This document shows positions 1 through 10,920 of a DNA stretch of 64,000 nt, piece by piece. The DNA comes from Chromobotia macracanthus (Eukaryota > Chordata > Actinopteri > Cypriniformes > Botiidae). The DNA lies in assembly GCA_036877525.1 (NCBI GenBank), contig JAZGTH010000002.1, positions 7,858,501-7,922,500 on the forward strand. The letters are read 5' to 3'. Both the position numbers and the translations under genes were made by a program. Numbering within the stretch: the stretch's first letter is position 1; each line of letters begins with the position of its first letter. The notes below the pieces were generated by a model. That model saw only the letters and a program-made list of their open reading frames with translations. It ran no database searches and had not been told where the DNA came from.

Positions 1-55
1 CTAAGAACCAACAAGCCTAGTCTACAAAGCTACATTTACAAGTGGGAATAATTCT
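1..55. repeat. Edge fragment of dispersed repeat (family at 40697-40822)
   Basis: The first ~50 bases align with 40771-40820: both read as a 'TTAGAAACCAAC / CTAAGAACCAAC' start, then ACAAAG(C/T)TACATT and ACAAGT(G/A)GGAA. The shared run is diverged but collinear. The other copy continues into an antisense SINE/LINE-type tail, so this is probably the distal part of the same dispersed element, cut by the window edge. The family is not named. Confidence 0.45.
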
Positions 56-480
56 GATGCTGGGGACACGATGAACAGAAGCCTTTTTTATATATGTGAA
101 ACAAGGTTGAACATCAGAGCATTAGGGATTAGTCAGGTGTCTGTGAAACAAGTGTGTTTTAAAGTAAACCACACTGCAGGAAACAACCTACGATGCATTA
201 CAGGAGGGCAAAAATCAAGCCCAGAGTCACAGGGTGGCGGGTTTTAATCCAGGTCTAATTACAGCCCTAAAAGGATTTAGATCAATAGTGGGTGAGAGAG
301 TGGTTGGAAATGTTTCTTGTTGTGGAGAACGAGCTAATTTGTCAAATGAAATCACACAGCTCTCTCAACCTGCTAAACCAGCCGCACTGCCAAGAAAACC
401 TCCTCTGCCCCTTTAGCTGCTCTTTTTTCAGCATCATGTCAAATTCGCGTGATCCATGTAAAGTCCCGGCAAACCGCCTT
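56..480. other. Unassigned non-coding stretch
   Basis: There are no repeats, tracts or credible reading frames. Two overlapping 60-codon frames lie here in different phases and look like chance frames. Confidence 0.4.
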
Positions 481-735
481 TGACACTTGCCTTTCAAGCC
501 AGAAGGTGCCAAAAAAGGGCAAGCGAGATGGTTATATAAGCGAGTCTTTACACGTGCACTGATTTAGCATGCGCGCAAGCTGCGATATCTCTCGCTGCAG
601 CTGTGCGCCCTCCTCCTCACCTCACCTCACCTGTGGCAGAGCGATTTACAAATAGCGCTTTCTCCACCCGCCGGGGGGAAATATTTATTTTTTCTCATTT
701 CTATCTGCAAGATGATCGATCAAAGCTGCTTGTTT
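481..735 (+). promoter_or_regulatory. GC-rich, TATA-bearing candidate promoter or enhancer
   Basis: A TATATAAG box lies at 533-540. It is followed by a CpG-containing stretch (ATGCGCGCAAGCTGCG at 570-585) and a short (CTCAC)n-type pentamer run at 616-633. GC content and CpG frequency are visibly higher than in the AT-rich surroundings. If the TATA box is used, transcription would start around 562-570 on the plus strand. No open frame follows, so the product would be non-coding or a first non-coding exon. It may equally be a conserved enhancer or a chance match. Confidence 0.27.
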
Positions 736-1300
736 GAAGATAAGGCTAGTGATGGCAAATCCGCTTGAGTAATTGTGCAGTTAAAGATTGCCACAGCATA
801 GCCTCTCCATCATTCTCCACAATCAAGCTGATAAATCCTACAGTTACCCCCACAACCGCAAGCATCTGACTGCACACATATCCTTCATTTTGGTTGAGGG
901 GATGGGCGGTGGTGTGGAAAACTCCGGAACTAAATGCTGACTGCACAGGGAGGAAGTGGTCTCCTGCTGCACAACTTTATATGCTCCTACTTGGTGGTTA
1001 TCAAAGTACTTTATCTTGACTACATGTTTCCTCTAACAAGAATCTAATGTCACACAGGGTAAATAAAAACAGGCATAAATAAAGAACTGTGAGTTGTTTT
1101 GTTTATATTACAAGTGTCCCTTCTTGGCCCTTTTCTTTACTATCTCCTACTTTTAAATGATGTGTGATTTTTGTCTTTCTCAATTACTTTTTCCCAGTCA
1201 GACACATGCAGTGTTGGTGTTAATATAGTATGGTACGTTGCTAAGGCCACACTGCAATTCTGTTTGTGATGCCAGTGGTGCAGTAATTGCCCTTTACCCT
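736..1300. other. Unique non-coding stretch
   Basis: The part up to ~930 keeps the higher complexity of the preceding block and may belong to it. The rest is AT-rich and holds no recognisable feature. Confidence 0.35.
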
Positions 1301-1680
1301 TTAAGAAATACTACACCAAAACATGAGAATTTTGTCTTTATTTACTTATCGCCATATCTGTCCAATCCCCTACACTAGCTGCTTTGAAATCATTAGTTGA
1401 ACACAAGAGGGGAGACTGTGTGTAAATAATGGCTTAATTTTTACTTTTTATTTAGACAAAGGTATCATATACCTTCAGAAGACTATGAAATACAGAACAC
1501 CAGTCATATGATCTACTGTAATACTGTAATACTTGTAATTTTGTCCTTCTTGGACCTTGAAAGTATAATTCACCTTAGAATTTTACTATCTAAAAACATG
1601 CAGCTTGGACATTATAGATAAACAGAAAGAATGTGAGGTAAAATAATACAAGTAAATGATGGAAAAACTTTCATTTTTGA
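1301..1680. mobile_element. Degenerate non-autonomous TIR element, family A
   Basis: The left end begins TTAAGAAATACTACACC and runs into a 'GAATTTTGTCTTTATTTACT' segment. The interior has ACCAGTCATATGATCTACT and CAGCTTGGACATTATAGATA. The right end has GTAAATGATGGAAAAACTT then TTTCATTTTTGATCC. This is the arrangement of a very common cyprinid non-autonomous DNA transposon, whose termini are complementary (a start of the TTAAAGG(G/A)ATAGTTCACC type). About 380 bp, heavily mutated, no coding capacity. Family identity is from memory; the superfamily is not assigned. Confidence 0.6.
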
Positions 1681-1910
1681 TCCAATCTGCAATTCTCCAT
1701 TTACAGAATATATAAAAGAGAAGCTTTAGCCAAAACAATGCTTGACTGCTGAAGAAACAGAAAATTATACTGCCAGTTCTGTTATTGTGACTTTTCTAAG
1801 GCTCTAATTAGGTTTATCATTGAGGTTTGATAAAAAATTTCTGCAAATCAACGTTGAGAACATAAATCCGAGATTCAGATAGCAGGTGTGCTGGAATTCG
1901 CTTTACTCTC
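1681..1910 (+). repeat. Diverged direct repeat, block 1 (partner 3898-4113)
   Basis: Begins TCCAATCTGCAATTCTCCA right at the end of the preceding element. It is collinear with 3899 onward (TCCAACCTATAATTCCCAG). Shared landmarks are AG(C/T)CAAAA(C/T)AATG(C/T)TTGA, GTGACTTTTCTAAGGCT/ATGACTTTTGAAAGCT, AATTAGGTTT and AAATCAAC(G/A)TT. Identity is moderate with indels. This could be an unnamed dispersed repeat or an old local duplication. Confidence 0.5.
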
Positions 1911-2573
1911 AAAGGAGTGATGGACAGAGTGTGTTGGAAGCTAATGAGATCTGATGATGTATTTTCATTCACTGCGAATCTTAGTTATTGAAAATGAGAG
2001 CTTTATATATAGCTGCCTCTAACCATTTAAAAAATACTATAATTAAAGCCTTTGACAGCTGTTTTATCATACTCCATTAGTACACCAACACTGCACACTG
2101 CACACACGAGGAATGCTACAGGAAAATTTGCTTCTATCATAAAACACTGTACTATAAATGTATAATTTTGGTGTTTTGTTTTTGTCAAATACAAAAGCCA
2201 TGCCCAATGGTTTGTACGGCCTGTGGAATAGCACTATCATAGGATCATTCACCATCTTTTTGTCTCATCTACCATCTTCCTCTGGGAGGTGAATTAGACT
2301 TCAAACGCATCCTTAGGAGCATGGTCTCCAGCAGTCAGGGCCTGACACGTCTGCACCCTCTCACAAAGCCTTTGTTTGACTTCAGTGTTACACTCAGATC
2401 AGATTTGCAGACCATGACTCTGGCTCCTCTTTTCTTCTTTATATAGAGATTTTTTTCAGGCAAAGCAAACTTTGTCTTGCTTCTGTCAGACAAATTCAAA
2501 GTGTAATACATAGAGTTAGGAATCTAGAACGATTTCTGAATTAAATAAAAAGAAATCTGGTTCTGTTAACAGT
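1911..2573. other. Unassigned non-coding stretch
   Basis: AT-rich unique sequence. No repeat, RNA gene or coding signal was seen. Confidence 0.4.
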
Positions 2574-2690
2574 TCTGGAACACATGCAGCGTTATTGGAT
2601 GTGGACGTAACACTACATAATTATAACAGTGAAAGCCTGGGTGCTGTGAAATAATACAATAAGAAACGTAATTTACATCACATTTTTCTA
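2574..2690 (+). repeat. Direct repeat copy A
   Basis: Matches 2741-2869 over its whole length. Shared landmarks are TCTGGAACACATGCA, ACACTACATAATTATAAC, GAAGCCTGGGTGCT(G/A)T and AATAATACAAT. The offset is 167 bp. Copy B carries a ~13 bp insertion. The unit between the copies (2691-2740) contains a further segment repeated at 3175-3195. Confidence 0.85.
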
Positions 2691-2740
2691 ATGTGTTGTC
2701 CACAAATTATGTAGATGCAGCCACAGATTTCACGCTACAG

Positions 2741-2869
2741 TCTGGAACACATGCATCTTGAATGTGGACGAAACACTACATAATTATAACAATGTTTGCT
2801 TTCAACAGTGGAAGCCTGGGTGCTATAAAATAATACAATGAAAAACTTAATTTACCTCACATTTTTCTG
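2741..2869 (+). repeat. Direct repeat copy B
   Basis: Second copy of the unit at 2574-2690, same orientation. It differs by scattered substitutions and an insertion (ATGTTTGCTTTCA near 2791) before the conserved GTGGAAGCCTGGGTGCT. The divergence shows the duplication is not recent. Confidence 0.85.
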
Positions 2870-2902
2870 AAATATAGGTCTCTGTGGAACAAATTATTAT
2901 CT

Positions 2903-3134
2903 AAATTATTGGGTGTTTCCAAACAGAATAGACATTTATCAACCATCCAATAAAAAAAAAGACAAAAGCCTGTTTCACAATTATTGGGTGTTCCCAAACT
3001 GGGATAGGGATTTTTTTAAACATCCAATGGGAGAAAGGAAGTAGGTATCACCCACTTGATTTTAGCAAACCTGGTGAAGAGAATGAAAAACGCCTGTGTC
3101 TGTTTGAAAACGCCCAGTAATTGAGAAACACCCC
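2903..3134. repeat. Three-copy motif cluster, third copy inverted
   Basis: AAATTATTGGGTGTTTCCAA at 2903-2922 recurs as ATTATTGGGTGTTCCCAAAC at 2980-2999. Both are followed ~25-30 bp later by CATCCAAT (2944 and 3021). The reverse complement of 3098-3134 gives a related TTTCTCAATTACTGGGCGTT and TTCAAACAGAC. This gives two direct copies 77 bp apart plus one inverted copy, immediately downstream of the A/B duplication. Confidence 0.65.
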
Positions 3135-3174
3135 TTTTTGCTCTGCTGAGACCTCAGTTTCTGTTGTTTACACA

Positions 3175-3195
3175 TTATGTAGATGCAGCCACAGA
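3175..3195 (+). repeat. Exact 21-bp direct repeat of 2707-2727
   Basis: The 21 bases at 2707-2727 (core ATGTAGATGCAGCCACAG) recur exactly here, 468 bp away. Similarity continues weakly on both sides (ACAGATTTCAC versus ACAGACTTCAC). This ties the right flank of the cluster to the A/B spacer. Confidence 0.85.
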
Positions 3196-3897
3196 CTTCA
3201 CAGATTTTGGTTTGTTGATACAGTGTATAGAAATGCATTCTCTGCAAAAAGGACACATGATAAGTCTCTGTACTGTGCATGCATGCCATGCTTCTGAAAT
3301 ATCACCCTTACATTTCTAAGATGTTCTCTTGGCTTTACTCATTTTGATTTCCTCAGTTAACCCTTTGGCTCTGCAGGGACTGTTTTCTACTTCAGTCTGT
3401 GTTCCTATTCTTCATTGATTAAGGCACACCTGCAGACGCTAATACCTGGCTGGCCTTCCAATAACTGCAGGCTTGATGTACAGTCACAAAAGGAGAACAA
3501 ATGGGCCTTTCCATGCTAAGCGTATTCACTGTAAATGTAACGCTTTCAACAAGACATAAGTCAATTTCTTGCCTCAATATCATCTCCATCCATACTGGTT
3601 TAAAATAAAGTTTAAGCTTCTGTAAGATGCCTCCTCTCCTCCATGGCCTTCCTCACACATATTGTACCCTCCTGTTTTGTATGGCCAACATATGGCAGAT
3701 ATAATTTTTTACTATTATGTTTGGAAACACTAGTGGAGCGTGAAGCACATGCTTCACCTAAAATATGATGTGTTATACTACAAAAACAGCAAGAGATTTG
3801 AAGACAATATGCTGCTGGAATGACATGAGCAAATGATGATAAATTTAGTATTTTTGGATATTTTTGTTTTGTTGATGCATGATTCGAATAAGTTTGA
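3196..3897. other. Unassigned stretch with one short hairpin
   Basis: The only structure seen is GTGAAGCACATGCTTCAC at 3740-3757, two perfect 8-base arms around CA. Otherwise unique, AT-rich, non-coding. Confidence 0.4.
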
Positions 3898-4113
3898 ATC
3901 CAACCTATAATTCCCAGATTCTAGAACGGATGTGCCATTTTAGTCAAAATAATGTTTGATTTGCAACAAAAAAATCATAACAATGCAACCAATTCCTCTA
4001 ATATGACTTTTGAAAGCTATAATTAGGTTTGTTCCTGAAACTTTTATCCCTAGAGTCAAAACTTTTATGAAAATCAACATTCAGAGTGCGTCTTGAAATA
4101 GCTAGTGTGTGAG
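3898..4113 (+). repeat. Diverged direct repeat, block 2 (partner 1681-1910)
   Basis: Collinear with 1681-1910, including ATATGACTTTTGAAAGCT then ATAATTAGGTTTGTTCCT and AAAATCAACATTCAGAG. Similarity fades after ~4115, although both copies are followed by an AATGAGATC(C/T) word (near 1943 and 4171). It lies 2.2 kb from its partner with the A/B repeat cluster between them. Confidence 0.5.
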
Positions 4114-6720
4114 AGAACAGAATGGGTCTAATGTTATTAGAAAGATGAAGTTTCCAGGGACAGTTAGTGAATGAGATCCGGCAGGCGGACAGCGGAGTAA
4201 CTTCACTAAACTCTTCATCTCCGTCCTTCTGCGTTCCTCAGTGATTTATATTCATCCCTCAGATCATCTGCATCCTCTGCCACACTAAACGCGCCCACAG
4301 GAGGAATAATGTGATATTTTTAATGGACTTCCAAGACAAATGCAAGAGTGATGGTACAGAGACAACCGGAGTGCTGCTGTTTTTTGCAGTTTTACAGTTA
4401 TTTAAACAAGTCAGTTTCATGCAAATGTGACTACTGCTCACAATGGCAGAATTTACAAACAGCAACAGGGGCAGGGCCAGATGAAACAGTGGAGCGCTTT
4501 AGTACAGCTTGATTATTGAAGTTGCAAATACCTCAGTTATGAGTTACACTGCATGTGACGCACTCGCCTGCAATCTGACTGCACTATAGAATTTTTATTT
4601 TTTTATTTTTTCTACATTTTATACTTCTTCATTTTATATTTATACTTTTATACTCAATCATCTATGATGTACCTCTCAAAACTCTCTTTTCTAAAACAAA
4701 ATGGCTGTTTTTCTTAGCTGTCCTCAAAGCTATCTGGAGTACACTGTGTACATGCACAGAAATGTAATTTCACCTCTCTGTCTCTCTCACTTTTGCATGT
4801 ATCAAAATGTTGTGAGGTGGGAGAGTGGGAAGAGCAGGAGCCAAAGACAAGAATAATTAAACGATTATCATTTTCACATAAACAAGATTAATGTGATAAT
4901 TAATAAAACATGTATAGCCAATATGCTATAATAATCATTTGGTTATTATAATAATAACGTCTGAAAAAAATCAAACAACACATTCTATACAAGAATATAA
5001 AAGAGAATTGGCCTTATTCATCTCAAATGGGAAGACAGAAAGAGCAGTAACACTGAAGCACCATTAGTCAACACAGCCTACATTTTCAGCTAGGGTTGGG
5101 GGAAATGCAGTTGACTCTCTGAATGTGAACTGAACTGAGCCCACAGGAGTGCTATAGTAACAGGACAGAGAGTAAGAGGAACTTACTGAATTATAATTAA
5201 AACACAAATTTTGTTTGACCAAAATGTTGTTCAACTTAAATTTTCTGTACATAATACTTATTAAACTTTTTAAATTATAACTCCATTATATTTCTGCTTC
5301 TATAAATTTCAATTAAAGTTCTGCATCCTGTTTACTACCTTAGTTGAAGAAATTGAACTTAAGTTTAAAATTCATTCTTAACTCAGAAAGATACGTAACC
5401 CTGTTCCAACATTTTGTGTCGCTCCCTTTCTCAGTGAAGCCTGTATACCAAACTATTTATTTTGTCCTTATTATTATGTTTTTATTATTTTACTAAATGA
5501 AACATAAGGTTTTAGTGTGCCATAATCAACTGGGCACATTCTGTTTCATTCCTTCAAAGAGAGAAAAAGATGGTTTGGATCTATATAGGGGCAAGAGTGA
5601 AAGATTACAGGGCCAAGCCTTGTGGAATCCGATTTCCTGAACCATTAAATGGAAGTATACAAGTCAGGACCCTGAGCCAGAAGATGAGAATGGGAAGAGA
5701 TATAAAAAGATATTGCAGGATGAAATGAAAGAAGGATAGAGAGACTTAAGAAGCTATGCATGCCAGTGAGGAGAAATAAGTCCAACAGTATTCATTTGCA
5801 TAAAGGATGGAAAAATTATTGCTTATTTGATCTCTCCAGCTCAGATGATCTCACGTCATGCTTGGTGCTGTTCTTCTTATGATGGGTTTTCAACAGATCT
5901 GTGCTTGTGCTCTTAGACATGTTGTAAAATAATATCTTACATGAACAAGATAAACTATTAATAGATATAAGAGCTCTCCCATTGGAAGGGCAAATTAAAA
6001 CAATTTGTTGTGCATTAGAAGACCCAAGCACATCAGCAATGTCAACAATACAGACATGTGAAATTACCACCCTACAAATACTTTCATTTAATTTTTCATA
6101 GCAATATCTAACGATACAAATCAGAGAGAAGATATTGTGATTCTCCATCAGTTATCTTGATTAGATCTGCAGTGCTTGTGGCAAATGGAGCAACAGTTGG
6201 AAGGACCTGTAAAAAAAAGTTAAAGGGATTAAAGGGTAAACATTTTTTAGGCAACACAATTTTTTAAGAACATTCCCTAATGCCTGACAGACATCACTGA
6301 GATGTTTTATCACACCTGTCTGTGTGATGGCCCTAAGCTCTGTAAACAGCTAGAAAGAATCCACAGGATTTTTATAGCCAATCAGAAGACTTGGCACTTT
6401 TTGCTTGTCAGTCATTTTGAGTGTCTGGAGTTGTTGGCAACAAGTTTGTTGACATGTTTTTGGAGGGTGACATTTTGGAGAGCAGGGCAGTCTAATTCAG
6501 CAAAGTCTGGCAGAAGTTACAAACTGACTAACATGGATTACAGAACTTTTATATTTTCGTATTTGGTTTATGCATGCCAAGCGTAATTGGCATACACTTT
6601 CATCTAAAGTGAAGGTATCTTTTACAACAGTTTGTCTGTATCTCGAGAATCAAAATCATGACTTCCCTAATATCAAAGCAGATTTGTTTGTACATCACAG
6701 GTCAATTTTACATGATAGTA
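4114..6720. other. AT-rich non-coding stretch
   Basis: A T-rich low-complexity run lies at 4581-4660 and A/T-rich text at 4860-5000. A minus-strand frame of 110 codons (5816-6148) has the Cys/Ile/Ser-heavy composition expected of a chance frame. No mobile element, RNA gene or promoter was recognised. Confidence 0.4.
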
Positions 6721-6742
6721 ATACATATATATATATATATAC
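6721..6742. repeat. Short (TA)n microsatellite
   Basis: About nine TA units, flanked by ATACA on the left and ACATC on the right. Confidence 0.85.
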
Positions 6743-6746
6743 ATCG

Positions 6747-6779
6747 GCAACGTTTTAAGAATATTCTCTGTTAGCTGGG
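6747..6779. repeat. Terminal fragment of the CCCAGCTAAC TIR element
   Basis: Reads AACGTTTTAAGAATATTCTC then TGTTAGCTGGG. This matches the terminal ~30 bp of the complete copy ending at 37340 (GAATGTTCACTGTTAGCTGGG region). Only the end is preserved, directly beside a TA repeat. Confidence 0.55.
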
Positions 6780-7315
6780 AACTTGCATCAAACAAAACAT
6801 GCAATTAGCCTGTAACTGAAGAATTTTGATTGAGAGTAGATAGCAATCATTTTCTGGGATTGGATTCATAATTGTCCTTTCCTTGCCTTGTGCACCACAG
6901 ATCTGTGAGACAGAAACAGGATGCTGGATAATTGCATTAGATACTTTAATACAAGATGAATGACAGAGAAAATGTGAGTTTTTAAACACTTGAAGAGAGC
7001 CAAATGCTGATAGACTATAATGAGCTGCAGCACATAAATACAGATTTTCTTTGATCCCATTTTATGTTCTGTATTGATGATTTGTATTCACAAAGTTCAA
7101 TATGTGAGTGTATGCGAAGATTGTTCACGTGGAGTGATGATGTAATGGTCAAAGTAGAAGTGTGAAGGTGAGAGGTGAAATGACTCACAAAATAGAAATG
7201 AAACAGTAAGGATTGTTTTCAAACAAGTCTCCCGCAACCACTTCCACACCATCCCCTATCAAAACTGAGATGCAAGGTAAATTAAATTTTACCTTGCAAA
7301 GTAAATAGTTTTTAG
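6780..7315. other. Unassigned non-coding stretch
   Basis: Nothing recognisable. Two overlapping minus-strand frames of 64 and 72 codons occupy different phases of the same DNA, as chance frames do. Confidence 0.35.
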
Positions 7316-7362
7316 TACATTTTGTCATCATTTACCCTCATGTTGTTTCAATCCAGTTATGA
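7316..7362 (+). repeat. Short fragment of family A TIR element
   Basis: Contains GTCATCATTTACCCTCATGT then TGTTTCAATCCAG, the conserved left-end segment also seen at 14281-14320, 27410-27450 and 40088-40120. The rest of the element is missing or unrecognisable. Confidence 0.55.
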
Positions 7363-8967
7363 GATCAGTTATGTTTTTGTGTCACCAGTGTCATTTTCTG
7401 GTCACTACATTTTTATTATATAAAAAGGTAGTTTTAACATTCCTTAAAAAATATTATTTTGTTCCATGCAAAAAAAAAATCTGGGATTGTGATACATTTC
7501 TTTTAGCTTTGAAAAACATTACACAAGTTTGTAGCTTTAAATCTTGGTATGCTCTTAATATTGTGCCCTCGAGCAAAGCACTTAATTCCAGGTTGATCCA
7601 GGGGAACTGTGCTTTTAGAAAAAAAGTACAGTAAGTGGCTTCAGCAACAAAATAAACAACAAACAGTTTAGACACTAGAAAACACAACCAAGCCTTGTGT
7701 GCATGACCCCAGTCTACAGTACCTGGACAGATCGACAAACTCAACTACAAAACAAGTTTCTGCAGACTGTAGGTTCAGGCATTGAATATTATGGCAATAT
7801 AACAAATATATTGACTTATTATAATATATAGATTTCTAAAGACACTTTTTGTGATGTCTATTTTAATGTTTTTGTCAGCTACAGTAACAATGTACTTGAA
7901 TTATCTCTATTAATCATCTTCATAAAAAATAATGGATTTTGTTTTTAAATCATCTACTGACAGCCCTAAACATAATACATTTCAGCTGCTCTCTCTGGAA
8001 TATCACATTCCCATCTATTCCAATCTCTATTCCCAAGTGGAAAGTCTAGGCATGTAATTGATAATTCATCTGTTGTTGACTGCTGACTGGTATCATGGTA
8101 AAGTGTTTGCTGTGCTCCTTAAGACGTCTTAATGGACTCCAGCCATATAAATCTCAATGTTTCAGGCTGCGTTATTCAGAGAAGCTGACAGCAAGACTCT
8201 CAGGGGCCTCCCACAGTGGAATTTCAGACACCATCTCTGATTTATTCCCATATTGCACTCAATCAGTCAAGCCAAATCAAGTGGCTTCTATTTGTATTCC
8301 ATCACAGACATCAGGATCTCTCTTTGTGCTTTATGGAAATTGCTGGTGCTAAAGTGCTGTGCTGATTATTACCTAAAACAATACATTTCATGGCTGAATA
8401 GGAAGCAGCTGAGACATACTCATCTCCCACAGACTGTTAATATACTGTAGAGAGAATTGCAAAACTTTTATCTGAAAAAAAAACAGGTTGTTCAAACTTT
8501 GTTTTTTTCTTCTAATCATAAATTCTTACATGGCAGCAATCACACTTATACTGAGAAAGACACGTATATTTCTAGCCACTCTAAAAGAGGAAATTGCTTA
8601 GTAAGTGCCAGTAATAAATTTCAAAGGTACAGGGTACTTAAAATTCTACAAATAGCACTAAATTGTTGAAAAGCTGCAGGAAGTGATGGTCACTTGGGTA
8701 TATGGAGGATCATTAACCTTGACAAAGAGCAGCAGAACTTTAATGTCACTTCTTTTGTGCAAGTGCCAGCCAGGGTTTCAAGGCCGGTCTTCTACAAGGC
8801 AAATGTAGCATTTTTACTAGTACAGAGAGCAAGAGTCTAGCAAGGTCTTGCAGCAGTCAACAGCTAATAAAATCTTTGCATTTGCATTCATCACATAATA
8901 TCACAAGCATGAAATATTCATAATCTTTTGGTTTTAGCTACAGCAGGACAAATAAAATCCATTTGTT
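7363..8967. other. Unassigned non-coding stretch
   Basis: Unique AT-rich sequence. Overlapping frames at 7359-7634 (+) and 7454-7744 (-) are antisense to each other and neither looks coding. Confidence 0.35.
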
Positions 8968-9081
8968 CTGATGCATGTTACAGCGTGTATTTTAAAGCAG
9001 CTGAACCTTTCAATTACACATGCCATTCTGTTCTCACAAATTTGTGCTTTTCAGCTAAATCTGTGTGTGATCAATGAGTGA
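8968..9081 (+). promoter_or_regulatory. Duplicated three-part motif, copy 1 (partner 13129-13193)
   Basis: Three exact matches to 13129-13193 occur in the same order and orientation: CTGATGCATGTTACAG (8968-8983), AGCAGCTGAA (8996-9005) and a 21-base block at 9061-9081 with core GTGATCAATGAGTGA. The first spacer is 12 bp here and 11 bp in the partner; the second is 55 bp here and 7 bp there. CAGCTG is an E-box, and ATGCAT and TGATCAAT are plausible homeodomain/POU-type sites. The pattern suggests a duplicated regulatory core or a small repeat. Confidence 0.5.
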
Positions 9082-10499
9082 CAGAATTGTCCTACAGCAA
9101 CATGGTTCATTTTCCCACTGCTTATGCGAGTCACTCACCGCCATAAGATAACATGGTACGGTACACAGAGCATATTAGGTGTCATCAGCAATGTCTATAT
9201 GAAATTTCACAGAAGTTTCTAAGCTGCCACTGAATAATAATAAGATGGGCTATGACAGATACATACTGATTCAATGCTGTGGAAATCTGACTGAGAAACA
9301 TGCTTGTAATTTAAATTAGCCATAAAGTTTATTTCATTTTTTATGCCCAAATTTGTGTTAATATTTGTTTTTAATGACTGATTAATTCTAGGTTATAAAA
9401 CAAAGAGCATGTTCTGTTTTTCTTGTCAATATTGTTGCTTGATTAATATTCCCTAATTAACGATTGTATACGTTTGTGTAATTCAATTTCATTTCTCTGT
9501 TCAAAATGTTATAATTAATTATAAACAAGTTATAAAAGCAGCCTGAAGTTAATCAAGAACTTTATTAGCTCCAAAAGAACATGTGCCAAGCTTTAACGCT
9601 GCAATCTGTGACTTCTGTCTCACTGAAATTGTACTTTATTACATCTGTTGAAGTAAAATCAGCTACATTTTTGGTAAGGTAAGGAGACTGTTTTGAACAC
9701 TGATCTGTTGTGTGTTTGCTCAAAAACTGTTTTTTTTTGTTCATTTTTAAACAGAAAGTTATTATAAGACTCCAACTTTAAGTAATGAGAAAATCATCAC
9801 ATATGATCTTTGACCTAAAGTTCTTTTAGGTCTTTGACCTAAAATGCACACCTCTGATATAAGGCCTCTATTATAACACTTTACAAGCAACTTTACTGTA
9901 TGTTGAAACTATATGATATTGTTGATCTTAGTTGCTAACACATGTGACTTCACAGCAAGACAGACCTGAAAAGGAGTTAAGAGAGAACACCTGAGTTAGG
10001 TCCCTTCTAAGAGAGCCAGAGGAGCAAAAAATCAATGGCTAAAAGACATCCATGTTTGACTGAACCCAGCTTGATTGTTCCTCTTGCGCTGCAGGGGTTG
10101 TTACTTCATCAGTATTGTAGTTCTCAGGATTTGTGAGATAAAAAAGCAGAGATTAGATCTTCTTACGGTCAAATGAATGGCGGATGCATGGATGCTGAGT
10201 CCGGATATTATCAAAATGCCCTAGTTTGACAAAAGAGCATGCAGCATACGCCTGGGAGAGCCATTATAGAAAACCTCAATATAGTCGATGTGGAAAAAAA
10301 ACATGTTTGGTGTGAAAACCTGCTCAGACTTTAGGTAGCTACTGTATCTCAGCATGGGCAAGATCCCTTGGAGGGGATCCAGAGAGAAGTGCGTCGCAGA
10401 GATAAAGCAAACAGAGGTCTGTTTTGGCAGATAGGATAATGAACAAAGCCTAGTTTAAGGACGGCCTGAAACTGAGGTGAGCTTTGAAAACACCTTAAA
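9082..10499. other. AT-rich stretch with a 16-bp palindrome
   Basis: TTATAATTAATTATAA at 9509-9524 is a perfect 16-base palindrome inside a TAAT-rich run (9350-9540). A tandem GATCTTTGACCTAAA / AGGTCTTTGACCTAAA word pair sits near 9803-9844. No gene or mobile element was recognised. Confidence 0.45.
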
Positions 10500-10920
10500 C
10501 AGCAAAAAGCATGTTGTTAATTGTAGATCCTCAGAAGCCCAAATACAGCCCCTGAGAGGTTCTTCAGGCAGAATGAACCCCAAGAACTGATCCAACATAC
10601 TTGTCTGGTTCTCTTTGTGATCTTTGCCATCTCCAATCTATTTATCTTTTTGTATCTCTCCAAATTTTCATTCGAACTAATGCATAATGAATTAGAACCT
10701 ATTTGGAGGCATCTGCACCCAGACAAATTAAAATAAATGAGCGAGGTGGAGATCTCTCTTCATTTAATAATTCATAAGTCACATAATCACAAAGAGGAAT
10801 AGTCTGAAGTTTGTTCACGCCAAATTCCGTAACCAGGCCAATTAGAGCATACGCCACCGTCTGACAGATCAGGTCTTCACTCAAAGTCATGGGAAGCGAA
10901 TTAGCATCTGTTTAAGCCAA
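10500..10920. promoter_or_regulatory. Candidate conserved non-coding element
   Basis: High-complexity unique block holding AACTAATGCATAATGAATTA (10675-10694), a cluster of TAAT cores beside an octamer-like ATGCATAAT. It also has CAAATTAAAATAAATGAG, CCAATTAGAG and GAATTAGC. The stop-to-stop frames on the minus strand are short and overlap each other. Density of homeodomain-type sites and balanced base composition suggest an enhancer; conservation is untested. Confidence 0.3.
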
